From positions 22,428 to 86,427 of the forward strand of contig JALQCR010000030.1 of the NCBI GenBank assembly GCA_023336205.1: a stretch of 64,000 nt of DNA, written 5' to 3'. The position numbers were made by a program, and so were the translations under genes. The notes beneath the pieces were generated by a model. That model searched no databases. It was not told where the DNA came from and saw only the letters and a program-made list of their open reading frames with translations. This document shows positions 7,718-17,221 of this stretch, piece by piece; positions within the stretch are counted from its first letter, which is position 1; each line of letters begins with the position of its first letter. This DNA comes from Pseudanabaena sp. Salubria-1. Lineage in GTDB: Bacteria; Cyanobacteriota; Cyanobacteriia; Pseudanabaenales; Pseudanabaenaceae.

Positions 7718-9018
7718 CTTAGTGGTGCAGAAAACTCATGGGAGTCTCAAGATGAGACAATGGTAATACGGGCAAATTCGATACGAAAATCTAACTTTTC
7801 GCGTTTAGCAATAGAAGCAGAGGCAGGAGGAGGATTAGTTCTAGGCAAAATCTGCAAAATAGGAAGAGATTTTTGTTGGTAAAGAAGAGTGTGAAGCTGA
7901 CGGAGACCGAGTTGCAGAAAACTCAAGCCGCGATGATCGTGCCAATCAATCGCAGCCCTTTGCCCCAAACGCACCAACATTATGCCAAGAATTACAGCAA
8001 TCAGGTTAGCCGTGGCAAGGAGCATAAATAAACAGGTAAGAGCTTGAGCATCACGGAGATGAGAGCTAACAACATTAAAAGCCGCCGACTTATAGTCTTT
8101 AAAATGGGGTTCGATTCCACCAAAGCGTTTGCCATAGAGAGCAAAAGTCTGTAATGAAGGGGGAATATCGCTAAGGACAGCCCATGAACCGTTAGCCATG
8201 TCTAGGTTAGCCGTCGCTAAATGACAATTAACATCACCGAGTACGGTGACATCGGGAACTAGATAAGCTTGCTCTGCGGGAGGTATCAGTTGTTCAACAC
8301 GCTTGGTTGTACCTGTTGGCAGAGTCACTAGCAGATCGCTCTTTGCGCGAATTGCCCAAGACCAGTGATTTTGCTGTAACCATCGGATTAATTCCCCATG
8401 TTCAAAACCTCGGTCGGCAAGCAAGGTCACCGTACTTTGTGGCGGCAATAGAGAGCGTACTTGTTCTAAGACGGGACGATAATGTTCAAAGCCAACTGTA
8501 GCGCTGCCATGCTCTAGTACTACTTGAGCTAGAGTAATCGACCTCCCTCCCCAAATCAAGCATACTTCTATAAGACAGAATTTATCCCACAGTATACTTG
8601 TGTCTAAGGCTAGTTCCAACGATTCTCCTGCAAATGCTTGGAGAAAGTGCTTCACCAATGGGTTATAGAATCTCTCGGCGATGATATGTGGATTATGCAC
8701 AAAGTAGCTTAGTCTTTCCATCTGACTTCTGGCTTGGCACTCTCGATGGCTCAAATAGGGCAACCAATGACTCAGACTTGCCCTTCCTGATTGCAATATC
8801 GCGGCTACTGCCTCCGCAAATCCTTGGAGATGTCGCTTATCTTTTGGCTTGAGCCATTGACGCAGTTGTTCTTGTAGCTGAAGATATAGGTGGGGCATTT
8901 GTATAAGATCTTTTGTTGAGGAACTTGAGTATCTCATCTCTTGCCCTTTTTATTCCTCTTGTCTCATTTTGAGATTCTATGCCTGTCAACCCTTTCCAGA
9001 CTTTTCTGCACCACTAAG
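7718..9018 (-). mobile_element. IS4-type insertion sequence, copy 1
   Basis: Perfect 17-bp ends CTTAGTGGTGCAGAAAA (7718-7734) and the complement (9002-9018) bound a 1301-bp element. The 9-bp GGGTTAGGG target duplication sits at 7709-7717 and 9019-9027. A second copy lies at 53605-54904 in the opposite orientation. Confidence 0.92.
7747..8937 (-). CDS. IS4-type DDE transposase, copy 1
   Basis: The 396-residue transposase starts MRYSSSSTKDL. Catalytic segments are LALDTS (first D), TLLADRGF (second D) and YGKRFGGIEPHFKDYK (E in a Y-R-E-K-like signature). It differs from the copy at 53685 by only a handful of residues (for example I/M after ALDTS and S/P, I/L near the C-terminus), so both appear intact and derive from recent transposition. 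Confidence 0.9.
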   Translation of the reverse strand: MRYSSSSTKDLIQMPHLYLQLQEQLRQWLKPKDKRHLQGFAEAVAAILQSGRASLSHWLPYLSHRECQARSQMERLSYFVHNPHIIAERFYNPLVKHFLQAFAGESLELALDTSILWDKFCLIEVCLIWGGRSITLAQVVLEHGSATVGFEHYRPVLEQVRSLLPPQSTVTLLADRGFEHGELIRWLQQNHWSWAIRAKSDLLVTLPTGTTKRVEQLIPPAEQAYLVPDVTVLGDVNCHLATANLDMANGSWAVLSDIPPSLQTFALYGKRFGGIEPHFKDYKSAAFNVVSSHLRDAQALTCLFMLLATANLIAVILGIMLVRLGQRAAIDWHDHRGLSFLQLGLRQLHTLLYQQKSLPILQILPRTNPPPASASIAKREKLDFRIEFARITIVSS

Positions 9019-11896
9019 GGGTTAGGGTTTCTTCTGGATGGTCGAGAATAGCTTGATTGGAGAAACGAATTACGTTAAATCCGTGGGATTGCATCCATTG
9101 ATCGCGATCGCTATCACGTTCTTGCTGATTTTGATGGATGTCGCCATCGAGTTCGATGACTAGTTTGGCTTCATGGCAGTAGAAATCTGCGATGTATTGC
9201 CCAATATTGTGCTGGCGGCGAAATTTTGCTTCAAATAAACGGCGATCGCGTAAACATTCCCACAATACTTTTTCCGCAGATGTCTGCTTTTGGCGAAGTT
9301 CCCGCGCTCTCTGCAAAAGAACTTGAGGAATCTGTCGTTCTCTACCTGCAAGTTTGTTGCCCTCACTTCTAGGAATCTGGGGGTCTTCACTTGCAAGTTT
9401 ATTGCCCTCACCCCTGCCCCTCTCCCTAGAGGAGATGGGTTCTGAGTCTTGCTCCCCCTCTCCCCTAGGGAGAGGGGGCTGGGGGGTGAGGGCAGGAAAT
9501 GGGAATGTCTCGAAACAAGTTGTATTGGTATAGCGAGTATCGCCTTTAAGTGTTGAACTTTGAGCTTTTACCCATAAGCGATGTAATTTTGATGTGAGGA
9601 TGCCTAGCATATAGAAGTCATCAGAAGCAATAACCATATTTGCTTCACAAGGTAGTATTCCAATATCTACAGGAGTAAACATTACCCACTTGGCTACTTT
9701 AGGTATTGCAAAGTAGCATGATAAACCTTGTAAAGCCTTTCTCATTGCAGGGCAATGTTCTCCAAATCTCCACCAATATATTCGTCTGGAATCTCGTCGA
9801 TTTTTATCTCTTTCAGGTTTAACTTTTTCTCTAACTCTTTGCAAAGGTAATTTATATTCAGATGCTTGTTCGATTGACATATCGTTAAAGTCAATTACCC
9901 AGTCTAGTTTTTCAAAAGGATTGATTAATCCTCTACCGTCGATCATTGGTTTAAGAACATCCGCATTTTTAGAATCTATCTCTATCCATAACTGTGATTC
10001 TTTTTCAGAAACTATAAATCCTTTACCCCTTAATCCACAGGATTCAAAGGATATTAATTTATTCTCTTTAAGCCTTACTGCACTTGAAACAGAAAACTCA
10101 GATTTAAGAGATGAAGAAATAAATGGGACTTGTTTGCTATCAAGAAATAATTGCTTTTGAGGTTGTTTAGACCAGTTAACAATACTTACATGAACGGCTG
10201 CATCTCCAGACCATTCCTGAGTTGCGATCGCATCATGGATAATCCCCCCATTGCTAACAACATAATCTAAGCTTGCTTTTCTGCCTGAAACTTGAGTAAT
10301 AGAGTTTGTCCCAACTAAACCCGCTCTACCATTTTCAGCTATTAAATCAGTTGTTTTTCTAAACCAAAAAACACAAAAGTCTGGTTGCCCTTGCACATCA
10401 GGAAATTGCTTATAAACTTTTTGAGCGTAGTCGTCACCAAATTCTTGTCTAAATTTTTTACCGCCCAAAAATGGCGGGTTGCCAATAATTGCATCAGCAT
10501 CAAACCAATCAGAAAACAAAGCATCTTGACAAACAATATTTTTATCTAACGTATCCAAAGGTAAAGCAGGTTCAAATAGACCATGCTTATCGATTGCCAC
10601 TTTACGAGCGATCATCAAAGTTACCCTAGCCAACTCAACCGCAAACGGATTTATATCCATGCCAAAAAACTGATTAGGTGTAACTAACCCCATTTGCACT
10701 TGCTGCGAGATTGTTCTTTGCTTAGAAGCCAATTTAGCAAGTAACATCACCTCAATTCGCTTTAGCTCTTGGTAAGCAAGATATAGGAAATTCCCAGACC
10801 CACAGGCAGGATCTAAAACTCGATAAGCCTGTAACTCCAACTGCAAAGAATTGAGATCGGCGATCGTACTAGCCGCCTCGATCTTCTCCTCCCAATACCT
10901 TGTGATTGTCGGCACAACAATCTTCATGATGTCCACTTCAGATGTGAAATGCATCCCCCTTGCATGACGTTCCTTAGAATCTGAAGTCGCCTCAAAAATA
11001 CTGCCAAAAATAGCAGGTCTAATCTTGCCCCAATTTTCCCTAGCCGCCGTATCTAAAATCTCTAACTCCTGCCTCTCAAGCTCAATCGCATGAATCTCCG
11101 TGAATAAGCCCCCATTAAAATAATCAACACCCCTATAACGTCCTGCTGGTGTAATTCCCTTACGATTCATCTCCTGAAATAAACCACCAATCAGATCATA
11201 AGTGCTTGCCCCATTAAGGCAATCTTGCACACAAGCTACAAAAAGATCATCAGGCAATAGTCCCCGATCCTCCGCAAACATAGCTAACACACATTGCAAA
11301 ATAAATTTCTGTGCAATTAGCTCTGTAAAACCATCTTTAGCAGCTCTAGCCTTAAGTAACCTGTAAAGCTCCCCCAACCTCTTAGCCGTGTTAATCGTCA
11401 CCTCTACTTGGTTATTTCTAAATACAGGTGTTGTATTGACCGCAATCTCCATAAAGCGAAATGCACTAGACCGACTAGGCAAATCAGCGATCGCAACAGT
11501 ATCTACAGGCGTATCAACTTGCAGATTAAAGTCATAAATCCAAAACTCATCAAAATTGCACAGCACTACATATCGGGGGCGATCGGGTACAAGATAAGTC
11601 CAATATTGAAAAGCTTGCGAGTAATGCTTATTGAGATCCTCTCCCCGCTTTTTCATCTCAATCAAAACGCCGCCCTTACCATTACTCTCAGGACGTTTCC
11701 AGACTAAATCCGCAAAGCCAGTCTTACCCTTAGCACTACCCTTTTTGACTCTTTGCTCATACACCGCACCCGCCTCAATCGCCCCCTTATGGTGAAAAGC
11801 TTGAAAAAAGCGATCTAAAAATATCTGTGATTCTGATTTTTCATCACCCTTTAAAGTGGAATGGAAGTTAACAAAATCTTGCAAAGGTTCAGACAT
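9014..11896 (-). CDS. Single-chain restriction-modification enzyme (MmeI/type IIL-like), 5' part, with in-frame DUF559 nuclease insertion
   Basis: The 960-residue frame holds an N-terminal PD-(D/E)xK nuclease (FADLVW with D63, then VLIEMKK with E80 and K82) and a helical linker. A gamma-type adenine methyltransferase follows, with motif I DPACGSGNF at 362-370 and catalytic NPPF at 473-476, then a target-recognition region. From residue ~802 the normal sequence (CFETFPFP) gives way to ALTPQPPLPRGEGEQ, a translated palindromic repeat, and then a DUF559/Vsr-like nuclease domain (~850-955, ADFYCHEAKLVIELDGDIH). The stop at 9014 lies in the IS4 end. The genuine C-terminus is the fragment at 6161-6446. 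Whether the truncated chain still methylates or cleaves DNA is unknown. No separate specificity subunit is adjacent. Confidence 0.85.
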   Translation of the reverse strand: MSEPLQDFVNFHSTLKGDEKSESQIFLDRFFQAFHHKGAIEAGAVYEQRVKKGSAKGKTGFADLVWKRPESNGKGGVLIEMKKRGEDLNKHYSQAFQYWTYLVPDRPRYVVLCNFDEFWIYDFNLQVDTPVDTVAIADLPSRSSAFRFMEIAVNTTPVFRNNQVEVTINTAKRLGELYRLLKARAAKDGFTELIAQKFILQCVLAMFAEDRGLLPDDLFVACVQDCLNGASTYDLIGGLFQEMNRKGITPAGRYRGVDYFNGGLFTEIHAIELERQELEILDTAARENWGKIRPAIFGSIFEATSDSKERHARGMHFTSEVDIMKIVVPTITRYWEEKIEAASTIADLNSLQLELQAYRVLDPACGSGNFLYLAYQELKRIEVMLLAKLASKQRTISQQVQMGLVTPNQFFGMDINPFAVELARVTLMIARKVAIDKHGLFEPALPLDTLDKNIVCQDALFSDWFDADAIIGNPPFLGGKKFRQEFGDDYAQKVYKQFPDVQGQPDFCVFWFRKTTDLIAENGRAGLVGTNSITQVSGRKASLDYVVSNGGIIHDAIATQEWSGDAAVHVSIVNWSKQPQKQLFLDSKQVPFISSSLKSEFSVSSAVRLKENKLISFESCGLRGKGFIVSEKESQLWIEIDSKNADVLKPMIDGRGLINPFEKLDWVIDFNDMSIEQASEYKLPLQRVREKVKPERDKNRRDSRRIYWWRFGEHCPAMRKALQGLSCYFAIPKVAKWVMFTPVDIGILPCEANMVIASDDFYMLGILTSKLHRLWVKAQSSTLKGDTRYTNTTCFETFPFPALTPQPPLPRGEGEQDSEPISSRERGRGEGNKLASEDPQIPRSEGNKLAGRERQIPQVLLQRARELRQKQTSAEKVLWECLRDRRLFEAKFRRQHNIGQYIADFYCHEAKLVIELDGDIHQNQQERDSDRDQWMQSHGFNVIRFSNQAILDHPEETLTP
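9404..9493. repeat. Palindromic CCCTCACCCC/GGGGTGAGGG repeat inside the RM gene
   Basis: GCCCTCACCCCTGCCCC with TCTCCCTAGA faces TCTCCCCTAGGGAGAGGG and GGGGTGAGGGC. This is a large inverted repeat of the kind scattered through cyanobacterial genomes, and it is translated here as LTPQPPLPRGEGE and SSRERGRGEG. A second half-copy (GACCCTCACCCCC, 6418-6446) lies at the other edge of the DUF559 segment, so the nuclease-coding island is flanked by the repeat. Confidence 0.75.
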
Positions 11897-12242
11897 TTCT
11901 TAATCTCAATATCATATGGACTAAATCTTAGATTTAGCTTAGATATACTATGATACCTCCACACCAAGATTTAGGCTAGATATTTTCTTGAGTGTCTTAA
12001 TTACTCAGTCCCTGCGCACAGCTTTTGACTGATAATGCGATGTATACCCTTACTCAATAGTCAAATATCCAAAACTTCCTCAGTTGCTCCCAATGTTTCT
12101 AGCCCCGCTTCAGCTATTACAGCAATTGCCGATCAAATGAACCACAAGAAAACTTTCAAAAGTTTTCTTGGTTTGGGTTTGAGCGCAAAGCGCTGTAGGG
12201 CTAGGTACTTACTTGCTTTTATTCAAGTTTGCGTTGATTTCG
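11897..12242. other. Spacer between RM gene and lipA
   Basis: No convincing gene is seen in ~346 bp. It contains the RM promoter region on the right side of the start codon and, at 12139-12173, an inverted repeat AAGAAAACTTT-CA-AAAGTTTTCTT that lies just downstream of lipA and may terminate it. A 90-codon rightward frame (12035-12307) lacks protein-like character and overlaps lipA, so it was not called. Confidence 0.5.
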
Positions 12243-13115
12243 TTAAACTTTTGGATATAGCTTCATTAACGCTTGCACCTGTTCGGCATGATAAGAACTG
12301 CGCGTAAGCGGCGAAGACACCACTTGCAAAAATCCCATTGCTTCACCAGCAATCCGCCATGCTTCAAACTGCTCAGGCGTTACGAATTCATGCAAAGTCA
12401 AGTGTTTTGCTGAAGGTTGTAGATATTGACCAATGGTAATAATATCGCAATCAACTGTTCGCAAATCACGCATCACCTCCAAAACCTCTTCGTAGGTTTC
12501 GCTCATTCCCACCATAATGCCTGACTTGGTATATACCCAAGGCGCTATTTCACGAGCGCGTCGTAATAGTTCTAAACTACGTTGATATTCTCCCTGTGGA
12601 CGCACTCGCCGATAAAGCCTTGGCACAGTCTCCGTATTGTGATTAAGTACATGAGGTCGCGCTGCCAGAATCGTTTCTAATGCTTCCCAATTAGAGCAAA
12701 GATCGGGAATAAGAAGTTCAATTGTTGTTTGTGGCATCAACTTACGAATCTCTTCGATGCATCGCACAAATTGAGAAGCACCTCCATCTGGCAAATCATC
12801 TCGATTAACAGAAGTAACAACAACATGCTTAAGCTTCATCCGTCGCACTGCTTCTCCCAAATTAATTGGCTCCATCGGATCGAGAGCTTGAGGCTTTTTC
12901 TCAAAGTCAATATCGCAGTAAGGACAAGCACGAGTACAAGCTGGCCCCATAATCAAAAATGTGGCAGTACCTTGGTTAAAGCATTCGCCAATGTTTGGAC
13001 AAGATGCTTCTTCGCACACAGTATTTAGCCCCAAATCGCGCAAGACTTCTTTAACATTCCCAACGCGCTCCCATTGAGGGGCTTTAACTCGCAACCAATC
13101 TGGTTTGACTGCCAT
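12243..13115 (-). CDS. lipA: Lipoyl synthase
   Basis: This radical-SAM enzyme inserts two sulfurs into octanoyl groups on 2-oxoacid dehydrogenase E2 subunits and the glycine cleavage H protein. It has 290 residues. The auxiliary cluster cysteines CX4CX5C are at C34, C39 and C45, and the radical-SAM CX3CX2C is at C60, C64 and C67. The C-terminal RSSYHAEQ contains the serine motif of LipA. The start at 13115 (MAVKPDWLRVKAP) suits the family. It stands alone; no lipB is next to it. Confidence 0.97.
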   Translation of the reverse strand: MAVKPDWLRVKAPQWERVGNVKEVLRDLGLNTVCEEASCPNIGECFNQGTATFLIMGPACTRACPYCDIDFEKKPQALDPMEPINLGEAVRRMKLKHVVVTSVNRDDLPDGGASQFVRCIEEIRKLMPQTTIELLIPDLCSNWEALETILAARPHVLNHNTETVPRLYRRVRPQGEYQRSLELLRRAREIAPWVYTKSGIMVGMSETYEEVLEVMRDLRTVDCDIITIGQYLQPSAKHLTLHEFVTPEQFEAWRIAGEAMGFLQVVSSPLTRSSYHAEQVQALMKLYPKV

Positions 13116-13599
13116 ATTTGTAATTACCTAGATTTCTAGCCTATGCAGTTCATGCAATTTTTGTAACATTTTGTATTCTAACATTAGCGCGAATTAAAGA
13201 TAATTTACAGCGCTTTACGCTATAAAGTAGACCTTGAGAGAATGGCTGCGCCCCCCTTTCTAAAAGCCAAAAAAAATCCAGAAGTGAAATGTCACTTCTG
13301 GAAGATGTAATAAAACAGCTCAACAGTTAATATCTGTACAGACAAATAAAATCCCCATTTTCCAGCTACCTAAATAACTGTAAAAGTTTTAAGTATATTT
13401 AAATAAGACAACATATCAAATATGCTTGGCATAAGAAATATTACTTTTTAAAGAAGTTTATAAATAAACCCACATTTTTTCATATTGCCCCGGTGAACGC
13501 CGTTTATAGAAGAAATAAGGATCTATATATAAAAATGCTAAAAAAGTGACCTATAGAAAAATCGAGATTTATGTTTGCTCTGACTAGGCTGATAAAAAT
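13116..13599. other. Non-coding spacer with hairpin
   Basis: This ~484-bp AT-rich spacer lies upstream of lipA and downstream of the DUF3155 gene. A clean hairpin CCAGAAGTGA-AATG-TCACTTCTGG occupies 13278-13301, followed by AAGATG and an A-rich stretch. No ORF of protein-like composition is seen. It could hold a small RNA, but nothing shows one. Confidence 0.4.
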
Positions 13600-13908
13600 T
13601 TATCTACATCCAGCCAATGCAACTTCTCTTTCTTCGGGTGGTTTTAGACTAGGGAACAAGAAGTGATTTTCTTCAACATACTGTGCTCCAAATAGTCCTT
13701 TTTCCGCCCAGAAGTATCGATCTGTTGTATGCTCGTTACGTCTTACAAGCAACAGTGCTGGTGGAAGAATGCCATGTGTATGAATGTACTTTCGTGCAGC
13801 CGTCACAGGCTTGTCTTCACCGCTATCGATACTAAATTGAGGAATATGTTCTAGGATTTTGCGCCCTTCTTGGCGACGTCTACTTTTGCGCTTACGTCTC
13901 CTTGCCAA
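13600..13908 (-). CDS. DUF3155 family conserved cyanobacterial protein
   Basis: The frame can be read from an ATG at 13980. The better start is the TTG at 13906-13908, because GGAGG lies seven bases upstream and the resulting ~102-residue protein opens with LARRRKRKSRRRQEGRKILE, the usual DUF3155 N-terminus. It is very basic at the front, then IDSGEDKPVTAARKYI and RYFWAEKGLFGAQY. No function is established for the family, which is restricted to cyanobacteria as far as I recall. It is transcribed in the same direction as nrdR. Confidence 0.8.
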   Translation of the reverse strand: MARRRKRKSRRRQEGRKILEHIPQFSIDSGEDKPVTAARKYIHTHGILPPALLLVRRNEHTTDRYFWAEKGLFGAQYVEENHFLFPSLKPPEEREVALAGCR

Positions 13909-14127
13909 ATTGATACCTCCTAATTTAGACCCTGAAATGCGATCGGGATTACAAAACATTGTTATTATAGCTAGGGTCAATAAAAAATTTCAACTTTTCT
14001 TTACAAATTTTTGTCACTAGACCTTTTCTGCGCTATAAGCAAATGTAGATTTAAGCCCCAGAAGCTATAGACAGTGCGCGGTAGATATCTTTATTTTGAT
14101 TTAGCGATCGCTGTAACGAACTTGACA

Positions 14128-14580
14128 TTAATTTGCGGCAAAGTGGTTTAGAGCTTCGGCAAAATCTCGAACCCCCCGAAACTGTCGGTATACTGAAGCA
14201 AATCTCACATATGCAACCTCACTGACATCTTGTAAATATTGCAGCACCATCTCACCAATTTCCACGCTCGAAACTTGATGGCAATCGCGGACTTGGAGTT
14301 GCGCTTCGATTTCGTCAATGATTGATTCTAGAGTTGTTTGTGACACCCCCGTCTTTTCACAAGCTCGAATCATGCCACGCAAAAGCTTAGATCGATCAAA
14401 GGATTCGCTAGTTCCATCCCGTTTCAAAACTGTAATTGGTACAAATTCGATGCGTTCGTAAGTAGTAAACCGACGATGACAATTAAGACATTCGCGTCTG
14501 CGTCGAATACTACAGCCTGCCTCTGCCGAACGAGATTCTAAAACACGGCTATCAGTATGCTGACAAAACGGGCAGAGCAT
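14128..14580 (-). CDS. nrdR: Transcriptional repressor NrdR
   Basis: The start at 14580 (MLCPFCQHTDSRVLESR) is preferred to one 14 codons upstream because the zinc ribbon should begin at residue 3. The result is 150 residues, the family norm. Zinc ligands are C3, C6, C31 and C34, followed by an ATP-cone (ITVLKRDGTSESFDRSKLLRG). NrdR senses adenine nucleotides and represses ribonucleotide reductase genes. No nrd gene is adjacent. Confidence 0.96.
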   Translation of the reverse strand: MLCPFCQHTDSRVLESRSAEAGCSIRRRRECLNCHRRFTTYERIEFVPITVLKRDGTSESFDRSKLLRGMIRACEKTGVSQTTLESIIDEIEAQLQVRDCHQVSSVEIGEMVLQYLQDVSEVAYVRFASVYRQFRGVRDFAEALNHFAAN

Positions 14581-14713
14581 GACATATCTCAAAAAATGGT
14601 TTATAGAACTTAGATAGAGCAATGCTTTACCCTATCTATAACAACTGTAAATTATAGTGGGCAGTTTCGCCCAACCAGAAGATTTTTGCCCAGCAATTCC
14701 CATTAAAAAATCG

Positions 14714-14750
14714 TTTTTTGAAAGCCCACGTACGGTGGGCTTTCAAAAAA
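14714..14750. repeat. GAAAGCCCAC hairpin, copy A
   Basis: TTTTTTGAAAGCCCAC-GTAC-(complement) forms a 16-bp stem. The same stem sequence (GAAAGCCCACC...GGTGGGCTTTC) recurs at ~23738-23768, with similar neighbouring TGATTTTTAT or CAATTTTTAT tracts. It lies upstream of nrdR. Confidence 0.65.
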
Positions 14751-14757
14751 CAATTTT

Positions 14758-15025
<268 letters not shown>

Positions 15026-15033
15026 CTCGTAAA

Positions 15034-15636
15034 CTATGGGGCGTGCCCCAATGACAACCATTTTAGAAGTTTGGGCTGGCAATAAAGTGGCTGCTCTTTG
15101 CAATATGTCTGAGTGTCATAAGCCATCAGGGAATCAGGGTTGATTGGGGCAATGTACTTCAAGTTAGCTCTGACGTAGCATTCACCTAGTTGCTCAAAAC
15201 TAGCGGGCTTAGCTGGGTAAGCTAACTCATTCTGTGAACCCTTTACCCTTAGCCAAGGAGAGCCATCACTATCTATGACAATCGCGTCACTAGCAGGCTC
15301 AGGAGGTTCAGCCCTACTCAGACTTGGGTTTCCCTTAAAAACTGACGTAACGATCGCACCTCTTAAAATTCGAGATCTAATCTGTCCATTCGGCGTGTAT
15401 CGACAATTTAAATCATAGTTTTCTGCACCAGATCCCATCGGCTGCACGACTAGCCATTTGCTGATGGTATAGAAACCACGATTGCCACGCTGAAAGGCGG
15501 ATCTAAAGTCTCCATTACTATCAGGATTGGGGACTTCAGCAACTTGTGCGATCACTGGATGAGGACTCAACATTACAAAACTGATTGAGCTTGCGGTTAT
15601 TAATTGGAGAAATAGGTTACGCAAATTTAACCTCAT
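15034..15636 (-). CDS. Exported SH3-like domain protein
   Basis: The protein has 200 residues with an N-terminal signal peptide (FLQLITASSISFVMLSPHPVIAQ, probable cleavage after VIAQ). The mature part has a pattern of bacterial SH3-like domains: LNCRYTPNGQIRSRILRGAIV, then SPWLRV and CYVRANLKYIAPI. These domains usually bind cell-wall peptides. It sits 20 bp downstream of the kinase-GUN4 gene on the same strand and may be co-transcribed. Four or more cysteines could form disulfides in the periplasm. Confidence 0.7.
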   Translation of the reverse strand: MRLNLRNLFLQLITASSISFVMLSPHPVIAQVAEVPNPDSNGDFRSAFQRGNRGFYTISKWLVVQPMGSGAENYDLNCRYTPNGQIRSRILRGAIVTSVFKGNPSLSRAEPPEPASDAIVIDSDGSPWLRVKGSQNELAYPAKPASFEQLGECYVRANLKYIAPINPDSLMAYDTQTYCKEQPLYCQPKLLKWLSLGHAP

Positions 15637-15656
15637 ATTTTTATCCTTTTAAAAAA

Positions 15657-17189
15657 CTAAGATGAGCATCTATATAAAGTAGCCATGCGTTCAAGATTTT
15701 TGTTAGTATCGCGTAGCAAAAATGGCAAGTGCCCAACAGGTGGAGATTTGAAATTGGGCTGCCGACCTTCGAGATATTCCCATCGTGAAGTTTTGCGATC
15801 ATAGGTAGTATCAATCGCTAGTTCACCAGATGCACTGAACCAACCAATATTTTCGTATGTTTTACGAATATCTTTAGCAAAATCTTCATAAATCTTTTTC
15901 TGAGCAGTTAATCCTTGCTTGCCGTTACTTGCCTGTGTCCATAACTGATCGATTAGAACCAGATCCGCGCAAGTAATTTTATTAAACTCATCGGGGTGAA
16001 ATGTTCCGTCACGCTCAGACTGACTGCCTGAAGCTTTGAGAAGTAATAAATAGGTTTCTTGATCTGCTGCTTTCCAGTTTTTTTCTTTGAGATAGATACC
16101 TAATTGCCCATAGTTAGCCTTGCGATCTGATATAGGTACGGCTGAAGGCTGCACTAAAGGAGAAGGTGAAGTCTCAGATGTGGAGACAGAAAGACTGGGG
16201 GTAGGACTAAGGCTGTTAATTGGCAGGTTATTGCTTTTAAGAGGGTTCCATCCTGTACTAAACAGATAAATTCCACCAGTTAATGCTAACAGAGCGATCG
16301 CAGATGGCAATAATAGAGAACTTGACTTAACCTCTCGATCATCAGTAATTCGAGGAGAAGCTGTACTTAATCTTGGTAGTTTCGCGATGTCTTTTAGAAC
16401 TTCATCAACAGTCTGATAGCGATCGCGTGGATTGCAACGTGCCATCCGATCTAAAACTGCGGCAAATTCACGACTCACTTTGGCATAGCTGCGCCAAGTA
16501 ATCTCATTATCGCGATCTCTCGGAAACTGGCTAGGGTGCTTACCTGTAAGAGCTTGCAGAGCCAACATTCCCAAAGAATAGATATCACTACTTGATACAG
16601 ATTGACCGCGCTCTTGTTCGTATGACATATACCCAGGCGTACCAATTGGCAATGTCACCTTGGCTTTATGATGGGCGCTAGCGACTTCCATTTGGACTTG
16701 CTTGACAGTGCCAAAATCAATCAACACCAGTTTTCCATCGCTGTGACGACGAATTAAGTTACTCGGTTTGATATCGCGATGAATAACATTGTATTTATGA
16801 ACAAATTGCAGTATTTCTAATACTTCTTTGATGATTTGAGCAACTCGTGCCTCTGCCATTTGGCTACCAGGAGACATTTCCTTGCTGAGCGGATGTCCTG
16901 CGATAAATTCTTGAACGAGATAGAATTCTTTATTCTCTTGGAAGTATGCATAAAGTTGGGGAATGAGATCATGCTTTCCCAATTCTTGTAATGTTTCGGC
17001 TTCGGCTTTAAATAGTTCCAGAGCCTTCTGGGTAAAAACAGGATCATCAATCGTGGGATTAAGATGTTTGACTACGCATTGAGGATTTTTGGGCAAGCGT
17101 GTATCTTCAGCAAGATAAGTTTGCGAAAAACCTCCCTCAGCTAATTCTCTGATAATACGATAGCGTCGATCAAGTAGCTTGCCTAACAT
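15657..17189 (-). CDS. Serine/threonine protein kinase with C-terminal GUN4 domain
   Basis: The start at 17189 (MLGKLLDRRYRIIRELAEGG) gives 510 residues and avoids an upstream extension that would run through a long hairpin. The kinase domain covers ~10-270 and looks catalytically complete: K41 in CVVKHLNP, HRD at 137-139 and DFG at 158-160. A single membrane helix lies at ~291-311. A Pro/Ser-rich linker follows, then a GUN4-like domain at ~356-505 (YLKEKNWKAADQETYLLLLK, ADLVLIDQLWTQAS). GUN4 proteins bind porphyrins and stimulate Mg-chelatase. Here the domain would be on the far side of the membrane from the kinase if the topology is simple. Tetrapyrrole sensing is an inference. Confidence 0.93.
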   Translation of the reverse strand: MLGKLLDRRYRIIRELAEGGFSQTYLAEDTRLPKNPQCVVKHLNPTIDDPVFTQKALELFKAEAETLQELGKHDLIPQLYAYFQENKEFYLVQEFIAGHPLSKEMSPGSQMAEARVAQIIKEVLEILQFVHKYNVIHRDIKPSNLIRRHSDGKLVLIDFGTVKQVQMEVASAHHKAKVTLPIGTPGYMSYEQERGQSVSSSDIYSLGMLALQALTGKHPSQFPRDRDNEITWRSYAKVSREFAAVLDRMARCNPRDRYQTVDEVLKDIAKLPRLSTASPRITDDREVKSSSLLLPSAIALLALTGGIYLFSTGWNPLKSNNLPINSLSPTPSLSVSTSETSPSPLVQPSAVPISDRKANYGQLGIYLKEKNWKAADQETYLLLLKASGSQSERDGTFHPDEFNKITCADLVLIDQLWTQASNGKQGLTAQKKIYEDFAKDIRKTYENIGWFSASGELAIDTTYDRKTSRWEYLEGRQPNFKSPPVGHLPFLLRDTNKNLERMATLYRCSS

Positions 17190-17221
17190 ATTGGCATTAT
17201 ACAGTAATTTTCGATCAAACA

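Noticed and set aside
12035..12307. 90-codon rightward frame upstream of and overlapping lipA
   Set aside because: Composition is not protein-like, it overlaps the certain lipA gene antisense, and no ribosome site is seen.
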